DNA from: Streptomyces griseus
GTDB taxonomy: Bacteria > Actinomycetota > Actinomycetes > Streptomycetales > Streptomycetaceae
Length of the DNA: 64,000 nt
Direction of reading: 5' to 3'
Assembly: GCF_001715295.1 (NCBI RefSeq)
Contig: NZ_MDKB01000004.1
Coordinates: 466,788-530,787, forward strand
The notes beneath the pieces were generated by a model that worked only from the letters and a program-made list of their open reading frames with translations, ran no database searches and was not told the DNA's origin. Both the position numbers and the translations under genes were made by a program. Shown here piece after piece: positions 49,948 to 57,732 of this stretch (position 1 is its first letter; the number at the start of each line of letters is the position of its first letter).

Positions 49948-50068
49948 CTGGGGTTCTCCTTGGGGTGGCTGTGTCTGTCGGCGGTGGCCCGTCGGTGGCC
50001 ACGTGGCGAGGCGGCGGATGGCGATGACGGTGGCGGTCTGTCCGGCAGGGCCGGCCGATGCCCGGCCG

Positions 50069-50134
50069 GTCGAACTGCTGGTGCTGTTCGGCAGCCAGGG
50101 CGAGCGCGCCCATCCGCGGGCCCGAAACACCTGA
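50069..50134 (+). pseudogene. 3'-end scrap of a second cupin regulator gene
   Basis: The plus strand reads PVELLVLFGSQGERAHPRAR before TGA 50132. The regulator at 50624-51208 ends TVELLVLFGSQGERAHLKAR on the minus strand. The codons differ at many third positions, so this is a diverged paralogue fragment, not a recent inverted duplication. Confidence 0.6.
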
Positions 50135-50623
50135 CGGCCGGGGGGCGGGCATGGGTGCGTCAGCCCCGCTGTGACGGCCCGAGAGGCAACAGGCCGTCCA
50201 GGCCGTGGCGGCGTTCGCCTGTGACCTGCTCGCAAGGGCCGCCTCCGCCTCGGGTGTGAAGACGCCCGCGACGTCACGCCAGTAGCCTCACCCGGCACCT
50301 GTCCGGTGCCCAGTAACCATGCTGTTTCGGCAAGATTCTGGATCGCTTCCGGCCCGGGCAGCGGCGCGGGCCGTCGATCACCAGGTGCGGCAGAGGAGTT
50401 GCCTGGTCGGTTGGCATGAAGTCACCCTGTTCCTGCACGAGGGCGCGGGGCTGGCACAGGAGCAGGGGGAGCAGCTGGCTGGTCTGGGCGCGGGTGTGGT
50501 CGAGGGCCGGGTCGGCGCTCGGAGGCCGAGGTGTCGCGGCGGGTGCTGAGCCCGCGCGTGCATGGCCTGGAGGGTCTCGCGGACGGTCGCGAGCGGTGCT
50601 GGCGTCTTCGCCGGGGGCGTGAT
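50135..50623. promoter_or_regulatory. Gap of about 490 bp with an operator-like site at 50318-50334
   Basis: CATGCTGTTTCGGCAAG at 50318-50334 resembles the palindrome CATGCTGAAACAGCATG in front of the cupin regulator (51218-51234). It is probably the old operator of the lost paralogue. No gene is recognisable in this gap. Confidence 0.4.
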
Positions 50624-51208
50624 TCAGGTGGTGCGGGCCTTGAGGTGGGCCCGCTCTCCCTGGGAGCCGAACAGAACGAGGAGTTCCACGGTCCGCTCGT
50701 CGTCGGGGCCGAGCCAGTGCGGCACATGGGTGTCGAACTCGGCGGCCTCACCGGGCTTGAGGATCACCCTCTCCTCCCCGAGGAGGAGGCGCAGCCGGCC
50801 GGCGAGGACGTAGACCCATTCGAAGCCCTCGTGGGTACTCAGCTGCGGCTCGGTGCCGGGCCGGGGCGGAATGAGGAGCTTGTGGGCCTGGACACCGCCG
50901 GGCCGGCTCAGCGGCACGAAGGTCATGCCGTCGCGGGTGACCGGTTTGAGGTGGATGCGCGGGTCCCCGGTGCGCGGCGCGCCGACGAGTTCGTCCAGGG
51001 GTACGGCGTAGACCTCGGCGAGCGGCAGCAGCATCTCCAGGGTCGGTTTGCGACCCCCGCCTTCGAGGCGGGAAAGCGTGCTTTCGTTGATCCCCGTCTG
51101 CTCGGCCAGGGCAGCCAGCGTCAGGCCGTGACGTCGGCGCAGGTCCCGCAGGCGTGGCCCGACCGCGGCCAGCCGGTCCTTCTTCCCGATGTGCTGTGCG
51201 GCGCTCAT
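50624..51208 (-). CDS. XRE-cupin transcriptional regulator
   Basis: A 194-aa regulator: XRE HTH at residues 16-70 (LRRRHGLTLAALAEQTGINE and STLSRLEGGGRKPTLEMLLP) and a C-terminal cupin barrel (THEGFEWVYVLAGRLRLLLG, then GEAAEFDTHVPHWLG). ATG 51208 is used; ATG 51220 is possible but lies in the operator. It is divergent from an efflux pump and methyltransferase operon with a palindrome at 51218-51234 between them, so it probably represses both sides until a small ligand binds the cupin. Confidence 0.9.
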   Translation of the reverse strand: MSAAQHIGKKDRLAAVGPRLRDLRRRHGLTLAALAEQTGINESTLSRLEGGGRKPTLEMLLPLAEVYAVPLDELVGAPRTGDPRIHLKPVTRDGMTFVPLSRPGGVQAHKLLIPPRPGTEPQLSTHEGFEWVYVLAGRLRLLLGEERVILKPGEAAEFDTHVPHWLGPDDERTVELLVLFGSQGERAHLKARTT

Positions 51209-51217
51209 ACCCACCAG

Positions 51218-51234
51218 CATGCTGAAACAGCATG
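51218..51234. promoter_or_regulatory. Operator between the cupin regulator and the efflux gene
   Basis: CATGCTG (51218-51224) and CAGCATG (51228-51234) are perfect arms with an AAA spacer, 9 bp before the regulator's ATG. Confidence 0.7.
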
Positions 51235-51352
51235 AGGCTTTGCAACTCCAGCAGTGGCCATCGCAGTGTCGTACCGGTGGCCCGCCCGATTGCCCGGCGG
51301 CCCGCGAATGACCTGCCCTTTTCCCTTGATCTGCTGAGGACTGACCCCTGCG

Positions 51353-52816
51353 ATGACGACGGAAACCGACGCGGTGGACCGCCGCGAGGACGCTTCGGAC
51401 CCACGGCGCTGGTGGGCGCTGACAGTGATCTCGGTGGCGACGCTGATGGTGGTGCTGGACGCCTCCGTCATCAACATCGCCCTCCCGCACGCCCAGGCCG
51501 ACCTGGGCATCAGCGACGCGAACCGGCAGTGGGCGGTGACCGCCTACGCCCTCACCTTCGGCGGTCTGCTGCTGCTCGGGGGTCGCGTCGTCGACTTCGT
51601 CGGCCGCAAGCGGGTCTTCCTGATCGGCCTGGTCGGTTTCGCCGCCGCCTCCATGCTCGCGGGCATCGCCCCGAACGGGATGACGCTGTTCGCCGGACGC
51701 GCCCTGCAAGGCGTGTTCGCCGCCCTGCTGGCCCCCGCCGCACTGTCCCTGATCGCGGTCACCTTCACCGACCCACGCGAGCGGGCCAAGGCGTTCGGCG
51801 TCTACGGCGCCCTGCAAGGTGCGGGCGGTGCGGTCGGACTGATCGCGGGCGGCCTGCTGACCGAGTACACCAGCTGGCGCTGGTGCCTGTTCGTCAACAC
51901 CCCCATCGCCCTCGCCGTGGCCCTGGCCGCCCTGCCGGTCCTCAAGGAGAGCCGCGCCGAGGGCCCTCGCCGCTACGACATCCCTGGCGCCCTGCTGGTC
52001 ACCACCGGCCTGGTCGCCGTCGTCTGGGGCTTCACCCATGCCGCGGAAGCGGGCTGGAACACTCCGGCGACCTGGCTCCTGCTCGTCGCCGGCCTGGCGC
52101 TGCTGGCCTCGTTCGTCCTGGTCGAGCGGCGCACCGCCGACCCGTTGCTGCCGCTGCGCGTCATCTGGGATCGGGACCGCGGCGGCGCGTTCCTCGCCTC
52201 CCTGCTGATCGGGGCGGGCATGTTCGGCCTGTTGCTGTTCCTGACCTACTACCTCCAGGTCAACCTCGGCTACCAGCCGCTGCGCGCGGGGCTGGCGTTC
52301 CTGCCCTTCAGCGCCGGCATCATCGCCGCGGCCGCCTTCGGCGCCCCGCTGGTCACCCGGCTCGGTCCGAAGACGCTGATGACGGCGGGCACGGCCGTCA
52401 CCCTGGCCGGCACCCTGGTGTTGACGCTGCTCAAGCCCACCGAGGGCTACCTGACCGTCGTGCTGCCCGCCATGATCCTGACCGGTCTCGGTCTGGGCGC
52501 GTTCTTCGTCGCCCTGCCCAACACCGCCCTTGCCGGTATCTCCCCGTCCGACACCGGTGTCGCCAGCGCGATGATCAGCACCACGCAGCAGGTCGGCGGC
52601 GCAGTCGGCCCCGCCCTCCTCAACACCCTGTACGTCTCCGCCCTCACCGGGTTTCTCGCCGACCGCACCGGCGCCGTGTCGCAGGCGGTCCGGCTGGAAG
52701 GATACGTGCGCGGTTACCGGGTCGCCTTCCTTGCCAGCGCCGCCCTGTTCGCCCTCGCCCTCGCGGCCGCCGGTCTGCTCATCACCCGCCGCCGCACCAG
52801 CGCCGCCACCTCCTGA
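51353..52816 (+). CDS. MFS drug efflux transporter, DHA2 (14-helix) family
   Basis: A 487-aa EmrB/QacA-type proton antiporter. Motif C-like and D1 signatures are present: LMVVLDASVINIALPHAQAD in helix 1, RVVDFVGRKRVFLIGLVGFA (loop 2-3), and QGVFAALLAPAALSLIAVTF. Length and hydrophobicity fit 14 helices. It is followed by a methyltransferase gene 25 bp later and is divergent from the cupin regulator. It probably exports a toxic or antibiotic-like compound that induces the operon. Confidence 0.92.
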   Translation: MTTETDAVDRREDASDPRRWWALTVISVATLMVVLDASVINIALPHAQADLGISDANRQWAVTAYALTFGGLLLLGGRVVDFVGRKRVFLIGLVGFAAASMLAGIAPNGMTLFAGRALQGVFAALLAPAALSLIAVTFTDPRERAKAFGVYGALQGAGGAVGLIAGGLLTEYTSWRWCLFVNTPIALAVALAALPVLKESRAEGPRRYDIPGALLVTTGLVAVVWGFTHAAEAGWNTPATWLLLVAGLALLASFVLVERRTADPLLPLRVIWDRDRGGAFLASLLIGAGMFGLLLFLTYYLQVNLGYQPLRAGLAFLPFSAGIIAAAAFGAPLVTRLGPKTLMTAGTAVTLAGTLVLTLLKPTEGYLTVVLPAMILTGLGLGAFFVALPNTALAGISPSDTGVASAMISTTQQVGGAVGPALLNTLYVSALTGFLADRTGAVSQAVRLEGYVRGYRVAFLASAALFALALAAAGLLITRRRTSAATS

Positions 52817-52841
52817 CCACCCGCACCGAAAGGCCCCGCAC

Positions 52842-53474
52842 ATGAACAGCACCAACGAGTCCGCCGCGTTCTGGGAGAAGCACTACGCCGGCATGGACGC
52901 GCAGTGGGGCACCAAGCCCAACGCCGTCCTCACCGCCCTGCTCGCCGACCTGGCCCCCGCCCCCGGCACAGCCCTGGACCTGGGCTGCGGCCACGGCGGC
53001 GACGCACTCTGGCTCGCCGCCCAGGGCTGGGACGTCACACCCGTCGACGTCTCGCAGACCGCCCTCGACCGCGTGGCGGCAGCCGCCGCGGCCAGCGGCC
53101 TCACCGACCGGATCCACCCCCAGCAGCACGACCTCTCCGAGACGTTCCCCGACGGCGCCTGGGACCTGGTCACCGCCACCTACTTCCACACCCCCGTCAC
53201 CATCGCCCGTGAGAGCGTCCTGCGGCGAGCCGCCCAGGCCGTAGCACCCGGCGGACGGCTGATCGTGATCGAACACGCCTCCACCGCCCCCTGGTCCTGG
53301 CAGGCCGGCCAGGACATCCAGTACCCCACCCCCGACGACGTCATCGCCTCGCTCCAGCTCGACGACACCTGGGCCGTCGAACGAGGCGAGGCACCCCAGC
53401 GCACCGCCACCGGACCCGAAGGACGGACCGCGACCGTCACCGACAACGTCATCGCCGTCCGTCGCACCGGCTGA
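52842..53474 (+). CDS. SAM-dependent methyltransferase (TehB-like)
   Basis: A 210-aa class I methyltransferase. Motif I is ALDLGCGHGGDALWLAAQGW, with PVDVS following, and GGRLIVIEHAS near the later strands. The N-terminus AAFWEKHYAGMDAQWGTKPN is typical of tellurite/thiol methyltransferase-like proteins. GAAAGG precedes ATG 52842. Cotranscription with the efflux gene suggests modification of the same compound before export, or methylation of a toxic metalloid. The substrate is not determinable. Confidence 0.88.
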   Translation: MNSTNESAAFWEKHYAGMDAQWGTKPNAVLTALLADLAPAPGTALDLGCGHGGDALWLAAQGWDVTPVDVSQTALDRVAAAAAASGLTDRIHPQQHDLSETFPDGAWDLVTATYFHTPVTIARESVLRRAAQAVAPGGRLIVIEHASTAPWSWQAGQDIQYPTPDDVIASLQLDDTWAVERGEAPQRTATGPEGRTATVTDNVIAVRRTG

Positions 53475-53562
53475 CACGCACACGAGACCGAGCCGCAGCC
53501 CTCCTCCGGCCCCGCACCACCCCTGGCGTCCGCCGAAAGCACCCGATGAAACCGGCGCCGCT

Positions 53563-53792
53563 TCACCCCGGTCCGCCGTCGTCCTCGTCCAGCTCCTGCG
53601 CGTCCGGACCGCGCAGCGGACGCAGGGCGCCGGCCGCCGGGGTGGGGACGATGAACCTGTAACGGCCGAGCGGGTTCAGCTTGCGGTTCTCGTCGTCGAG
53701 GAAGAAGAACCGCTCCAGCTCCGGCCGAGTCGGCTCCTCATCGAACTTGCGTATGACGACGCCTGCTCGTCGGTCAGGAACTCCACTGGCAT
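53563..53792 (-). pseudogene. Tn3-family transposase N-terminal fragment
   Basis: It begins MPVEFLTDEQA, shifts frame near 53757, and continues FDEEPTRPELERFFFLDDEN, matching the N-terminal DUF4158-type region of actinomycete Tn3 transposases. After that the reading (LNPLGRYRFIVPTPAAGALR) does not fit the family and stops at 53563. Only the first 35 or so residues of about 1000 are recognisable. Confidence 0.5.
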
Positions 53793-54180
53793 GAGCGTGA
53801 AGCTATCGGCGCCCGAAGCCGCTCAGGGAGCTTCTGCCGAACGACGCTGCCCGGCCTCCCACCTGTGCTGAAGGCCGTGATCACCTGCTTATGAGCGTCA
53901 ACCCCGAAAGTTCGGGGCGCCGATCAGGTCCCCGGTGCGGCAGACCCGACGGGCGGCACGCCGGTGGACAAGGCGCCACCGGCCGACGGCCTGGCGACGC
54001 CGGGGGATCCGATCGGCAGTCAGCGCCGAAGGCCGATCACCCCACCGTGCTGACCGCCAGCGACGGGCCGGGGCGAGTTCTGCCATCCGTTTTCGTCCTT
54101 TGTGCCTTCGTCTGCTTGAGGTGTCGGTCGGGCCTCAGCCCGGGAACAGGATGTGCTTGTTCGGAAGTGCAGGACAGCCC
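53793..54180. other. Intergenic stretch, nothing recognised
   Basis: About 390 bp between the Tn3 fragment and the SDR gene. No convincing frame, operator or hairpin was identified. Confidence 0.35.
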
Positions 54181-54933
54181 TCAGAGCTGTGTGACGCCGC
54201 CGTCGACGAACAGTTCCGCGCCGGTGGTGAAACTGCTTTGACCGCCGGCCAGGTAGAGGGCGGCGGCGGCGACCTCGTCGGGACGGCCGAGGCGGCCGAG
54301 CGGGGTCGGTGGGGCGAGCTCGGCCGCGGTGGGCTGATCGCCGTGCGGGAAGGCGGCGAGGAGCTCGTCCAGGCCGGAGGTCTCGACAGGGCCGGGGGTC
54401 AGGGCGTTGACGCGGATTCCCCGGCCGGTCAGCTCGGCGGCCCAGGTACGGGCGAGGCTGCGGATCGCGGCCTTGGTGGCGGCGTAGACGCCCAGGCCCG
54501 GGGTGGCCCGTAGGGCCGAGCTGGAGGAGAGCAGCACCACCGAGGCGCCGGCCGTCAGCAGTGGCAGCGCCTTCTGGACGGTGAAGACCGTGCCCTTGAA
54601 ATTGATCGAGGCGGTGCGGTCGTACTCCTCCTCGGTGATCGCACCGAGCGGGCCGTACTCCCCCACCCCGGCGTTGGCCACCACTATGTCCAGGCGGCCA
54701 CTGCGGTTCGTGATCTCGGCGAAGAGCCGGTCGAGGTCACCGAGGTCCGAGACATCGCCCTGGACGGCGACGCCTCGGGCGCCGACCTGCGCTACGGCGG
54801 CGCCCAGCTCGGCCTTGCGGCGCCCGGTCAGGTAGACGGTCGCCCCCTCGGCGGCGAAACGGCGGGCGATCGCCAGGCCGATGCCGCTCGAGGCCCCGGT
54901 GACCAGGGCGATCTTGTCGTCCAGCTGTCCCAT
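54181..54933 (-). CDS. Short-chain dehydrogenase/reductase
   Basis: A 250-aa classical SDR with IALVTGASSGIGLAIARRFA, VANAGVGEYGP, catalytic Ser in VVLLSSSSAL, YAATKAA, and the C-terminal ELFVDGGVTQL. It ends leftward at 54181. Upstream are the site at 54953-54971 and the Rrf2 regulator, both on the same strand, so it is very likely an Rrf2-controlled gene of unknown substrate. Similar pairs occur with YwnA/Rrf2-type electrophile sensors. Confidence 0.92.
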   Translation of the reverse strand: MGQLDDKIALVTGASSGIGLAIARRFAAEGATVYLTGRRKAELGAAVAQVGARGVAVQGDVSDLGDLDRLFAEITNRSGRLDIVVANAGVGEYGPLGAITEEEYDRTASINFKGTVFTVQKALPLLTAGASVVLLSSSSALRATPGLGVYAATKAAIRSLARTWAAELTGRGIRVNALTPGPVETSGLDELLAAFPHGDQPTAAELAPPTPLGRLGRPDEVAAAALYLAGGQSSFTTGAELFVDGGVTQL

Positions 54934-54952
54934 GAGATTCTCCGATCCTTGA

Positions 54953-54971
54953 TGTAATCATTGTTGTTACA
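54953..54971. promoter_or_regulatory. Rrf2 operator, site 1
   Basis: TGTAATCATTGTTGTTACA has inverted TGTAA/TTACA ends and lies 20 bp before the SDR start. Its reverse complement matches the site at 55497-55515 at 15 of 19 positions. Both are strikingly AT-rich for this genome. Confidence 0.7.
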
Positions 54972-55029
54972 TTTACGGGCGTAGAAGGCAACCTCCCCCG
55001 GTCAGGGGAAGTTGACGACCCCGGGCTTT

Positions 55030-55473
55030 TCAGGCGGCTTGCAAGACGTCCCGCAGCACGTCCTCCAGCGTGGTCTTGGCCAGTTCCCTGCGCAGGGCGG
55101 CCTCCACGTCGTCGTACACGGCGCTCATCGCCGGCCCGATGCCGTGGCCCACGACGCACTCAGGGTTCGGTGTCGCGCGGTGCAGGGCGAAGACCGGTCC
55201 CGGTTCGATCGCCTGGTAGACGTCGAGCAGGGTGATCGCCGCCAGGTCCCGCCCGAGCATCCAGCCCGCCCCAACCCCCCGCCGTGAATCGGCCAGGCCG
55301 GCCTTGCGCAACTCGCCCAGCAGACGGCGGATCACCACCGGGTTGGTGTTGACGCTCGTCGCGATCTGCTCGGAGGTGGCGACCTCGTGGCCGCGCCGCT
55401 GATAGAGCCCGATCCATGTCAGGGCGTGCGCCGCAATGGTCAGTCTGCTGTTCGCGCTCACGTCGGACTCCAC
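55030..55473 (-). CDS. Rrf2-family regulator (YwnA-like)
   Basis: A 147-aa Rrf2 protein. The winged HTH is TSEQIATSVNTNPVVIRRLL, followed by RKAGLADSRRGVGAGWMLGR. It has only one Cys in the region where Fe-S members carry three (NPECVVGHGIG), so an Fe-S cluster is unlikely; YwnA/HypR-type thiol or ligand sensing is more plausible. Matching sites lie upstream of itself (55497-55515) and of the SDR. Confidence 0.9.
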   Translation of the reverse strand: MESDVSANSRLTIAAHALTWIGLYQRRGHEVATSEQIATSVNTNPVVIRRLLGELRKAGLADSRRGVGAGWMLGRDLAAITLLDVYQAIEPGPVFALHRATPNPECVVGHGIGPAMSAVYDDVEAALRRELAKTTLEDVLRDVLQAA

Positions 55474-55496
55474 CTCCCCAGTTCCTCCGGTCCAGT

Positions 55497-55515
55497 CGTA
55501 ACAATAGTTATTACA
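55497..55515. promoter_or_regulatory. Rrf2 operator, site 2
   Basis: CGTAACAATAGTTATTACA lies 24 bp before the Rrf2 start and is a close relative of the inverted site at 54953-54971. It suggests autoregulation. Confidence 0.7.
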
Positions 55516-55660
55516 GTGCCGTACGGCAAGTTCTACGGTGCCGGCCGGATCGGCCCCCGGGAGGACGCCGAACCGTCAGCCCACACCCGCACCGTCGGCC
55601 TCTCGGAGTCCGAGTCGTCGTTTTGACCTTCAAGCCGCTTGAACCTCGACAATCGCAGGC

Positions 55661-56737
55661 ATGGACGACACCGACGCGCTGATGAGCATCGGCGCTTTCG
55701 CACGCCGGGTGGGACTGGCGCCGAGCGCCCTGCGGTTCTACGACGACTGCGACATGCTGCGTCCCGCCTACGTGGACGCTGTGACCGGGTATCGCTACTA
55801 CGCCCACGGCCAGCAAGCCCGCGCGGTCCTGGTCCGTCGGCTCCGCGAAGCCGGGATGCCACTGACCGATGTCCCAGTGGTACTCGACGGTACCCGCGAG
55901 CAGGCCCGCGCCATTCTGGAAGGGCATGCCGGAAAGGCACGCGAGACGGCGGCGTCGGCCCAGTCGGCGATCGAGGAGATCCTCCGCGATCTCCTGGGTG
56001 AGCGCCGGGTCACGGTGCGACTCGGCGGAGCGGAGCTGGCCAGCGCCGTACGCCAGGTCGCCCCAGCAGTGGCGTCCGCTCCTGTGCGGGAGGAGTTCCC
56101 GGTACTCGGCTGCGTCCTGATCGAACTCGAACGCCAGGAAGTGCGGCTGGTGGCCACGGACCGCTACCGTTTGGCGGTCCGCGCGTTGCGGCCCTCCTCT
56201 TTCGAGGGCGCCCACTGTCGCGTCCTGGCCGGTGTCACGGAGCTGAAGGACATCGCGTCCTGGGCCATGCGGTTCCCAGACATCAGCATCGAGGTGGAGC
56301 GGCAGAGGGTGCGGCTGCACGTCGACGGTGCGGAACGTGTCCTCCCCACCGTCGACGAGACGTTTCCCGACTACCGGATGATCCTGGACAGCCTGCCGGC
56401 CACCCGGCACCGGATCATCGCGGACCGGACCGCTCTTCGCGCGGCCATCGCCGATGCCGGACACGACGGGCCACTCACCCTGCATACCGACGAGCAGCAG
56501 CTCATCCTCGCGTCCCGCGGACCGGTCATATCCAGGCTTTCCGCCGTCTGCACAGGAGCGTCCGTGCGCATTGCCTTCGACCCGGGAGTGCTTCTTCCGG
56601 CGCTCGACGTCGGCGTCGGCCCCGACGTGCTGCTGGAAATCTCCTCGCCGGCCCAGCCCGTCGTTGTCCGCTCCGCCGACCAGGGCAGTTTCACCACCTT
56701 GGTCATGCCGGTCCGCGACACCTCGACGGACGCATGA
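55661..56737 (+). CDS. MerR HTH fused to two DNA sliding-clamp (DnaN) domains
   Basis: A 358-aa protein. Residues 7-75 are a MerR HTH and wing (MSIGAFARRVGLAPSALRFY; VTGYRYYAHGQQARAVLVRR). Residues 76-112 are a helical linker. Residues 115-240 match domain 2 of the DNA polymerase III beta clamp, including LVATDRYRLAVRAL and FPDYRMIL. Residues 243-354 match domain 3, ending TLVMPVR like the clamp C-terminus (MPMRL in E. coli). Clamp domain 1 is absent. Both segments that line the clamp's peptide-binding pocket (TDxxRL and MPxR) are kept. The next gene, a TPR protein, overlaps or follows by ATGA at 56734. DNA binding plus recruitment of clamp-binding partners is inferred; I know of no characterised member. 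Confidence 0.85.
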   Translation: MDDTDALMSIGAFARRVGLAPSALRFYDDCDMLRPAYVDAVTGYRYYAHGQQARAVLVRRLREAGMPLTDVPVVLDGTREQARAILEGHAGKARETAASAQSAIEEILRDLLGERRVTVRLGGAELASAVRQVAPAVASAPVREEFPVLGCVLIELERQEVRLVATDRYRLAVRALRPSSFEGAHCRVLAGVTELKDIASWAMRFPDISIEVERQRVRLHVDGAERVLPTVDETFPDYRMILDSLPATRHRIIADRTALRAAIADAGHDGPLTLHTDEQQLILASRGPVISRLSAVCTGASVRIAFDPGVLLPALDVGVGPDVLLEISSPAQPVVVRSADQGSFTTLVMPVRDTSTDA

Positions 56738-56769
56738 CCCTTCGACCGATCGATCGAGAGAGCGAGATC

Positions 56770-57432
56770 ATGGACCCGAGTAACCCCGTCGTCAGGCTGT
56801 GCTCCCAGGGCATGCAGGCCGAGGCCGAAGGCCGGGACATCGACGCCCGCAGCCTTTTCGAGCAGGCCTGGGAGACCGCCGGTGACGACTACGAGGCATG
56901 TGTCGCCGCCCACTACCTGGCGCGGCACCAGCCGACGCCCGAACAGACCCTGCACTGGAACCAGGAGTGTCTCAACCGTGCGGACCTGGTGGGCGACGAC
57001 CGGGTTACGGGCTTCTACGCCTCTCTGCACGTGAACATGGCCAAGGCGTACGGGGATCTTGACGAGCCCGGCAGAGCACGCGAGCACTACCAGCTGGCCG
57101 CCGCCCACATCGATGAGGTTCCGCCAGGGCAGTACGCCGACTGGACCCGCATAGCCATCGCCGAGGGACTGCGTTCCACCGGGGCAACTGGGGATCGCCC
57201 CGCCGACGGTCTTCTGACAGCTCTGTTCACCACGTTCTGCGAACGTGGTGACCTCAAGGCCCTGGGGCTGGTCCTGCCCGCCTACCTCGCAGATCTCGGG
57301 ACGGAGGACGACCGCCTGCGGCTTGCTACGGCGTTGCACATGGTCCACGCCGCCCGGTGGCTGCCCGAAGACGAACAGAACACCCTCGGCAAGGCCATCG
57401 GCACCCTGACCAGTGCCGTCACAGCCGCCTGA
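56770..57432 (+). CDS. TPR-like protein coupled to the MerR-clamp gene
   Basis: A 220-aa all-helical protein with tetratricopeptide-like repeats: GRDIDARSLFEQAWETAGDD, then ASLHVNMAKAYGDLDEPGRA REHYQLAA. ATG 56770 gives MDPSNPVVRLC, a natural start. An in-frame ATG at 56734 overlaps the previous stop (ATGA) and could couple translation, adding 12 residues. TPR proteins scaffold protein complexes, so it may bind the clamp-fusion protein. No catalytic motif, signal peptide or membrane segment was seen. Confidence 0.75.
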   Translation: MDPSNPVVRLCSQGMQAEAEGRDIDARSLFEQAWETAGDDYEACVAAHYLARHQPTPEQTLHWNQECLNRADLVGDDRVTGFYASLHVNMAKAYGDLDEPGRAREHYQLAAAHIDEVPPGQYADWTRIAIAEGLRSTGATGDRPADGLLTALFTTFCERGDLKALGLVLPAYLADLGTEDDRLRLATALHMVHAARWLPEDEQNTLGKAIGTLTSAVTAA

Positions 57433-57580
57433 CCCGGCCCCCGCCCCGGGCTGTCAGGCTGCGGCAGCGCATTCCTCCTCGGCCTCGAACTCGACGTCCG
57501 GGTGCGGGTCGAAGGCGGCGGGCCGCACCGTCAGTTCCGTGGTGGCGTAGCACCGCACGAAACCCGATCGGTCGGGCGCT
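57433..57580. other. Intergenic sequence after the TPR gene
   Basis: The minus strand holds a short C-terminus-like reading (ATTELTVRPAAFDPHPDVEF, ending near 57455) with coding-like composition but no family recognised. It is probably a gene scrap next to the glyoxalase fragment. Confidence 0.3.
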
Positions 57581-57660
57581 GCCGCTTACGTGTGCACGGT
57601 GCAGGACCCGGAGGGCAACCTGTGGACGTTCGGCACCTACCGGGGCTTCGCCGGAGCAGG
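57581..57660 (+). pseudogene. VOC/glyoxalase-family C-terminal scrap
   Basis: The reading AAYVCTVQDPEGNLWTFGTY RG is the C-terminal strand and metal-ligand region (DPEGN-x-W) of VOC-fold proteins. Nothing upstream belongs to the family. Confidence 0.55.
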
Positions 57661-57679
57661 GCGCCGGGAAGAGACGGGA

Positions 57680-57706
57680 GGACCCCGGCCGGTGGGGCCG
57701 GGGTCC
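57680..57706 (-). terminator. Terminator downstream of sulP
   Basis: GGACCCCGGCC (57680-57690) and GGCCGGGGTCC (57696-57706) form an 11-bp stem with a 5-nt loop, 27 bp past the SulP stop on the minus strand. Confidence 0.7.
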
Positions 57707-57732
57707 TGTGCCGGGACGTGGGGTGCCTGGGG

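Noticed and set aside
51209..52855. Very long minus-strand open frame through the efflux gene, continuous with the cupin regulator
   Set aside because: It is antisense to a clear 14-helix transporter, is rich in Gly/Gln/Arg low-complexity sequence and has no motifs. GC-rich antisense frames stay open by chance.
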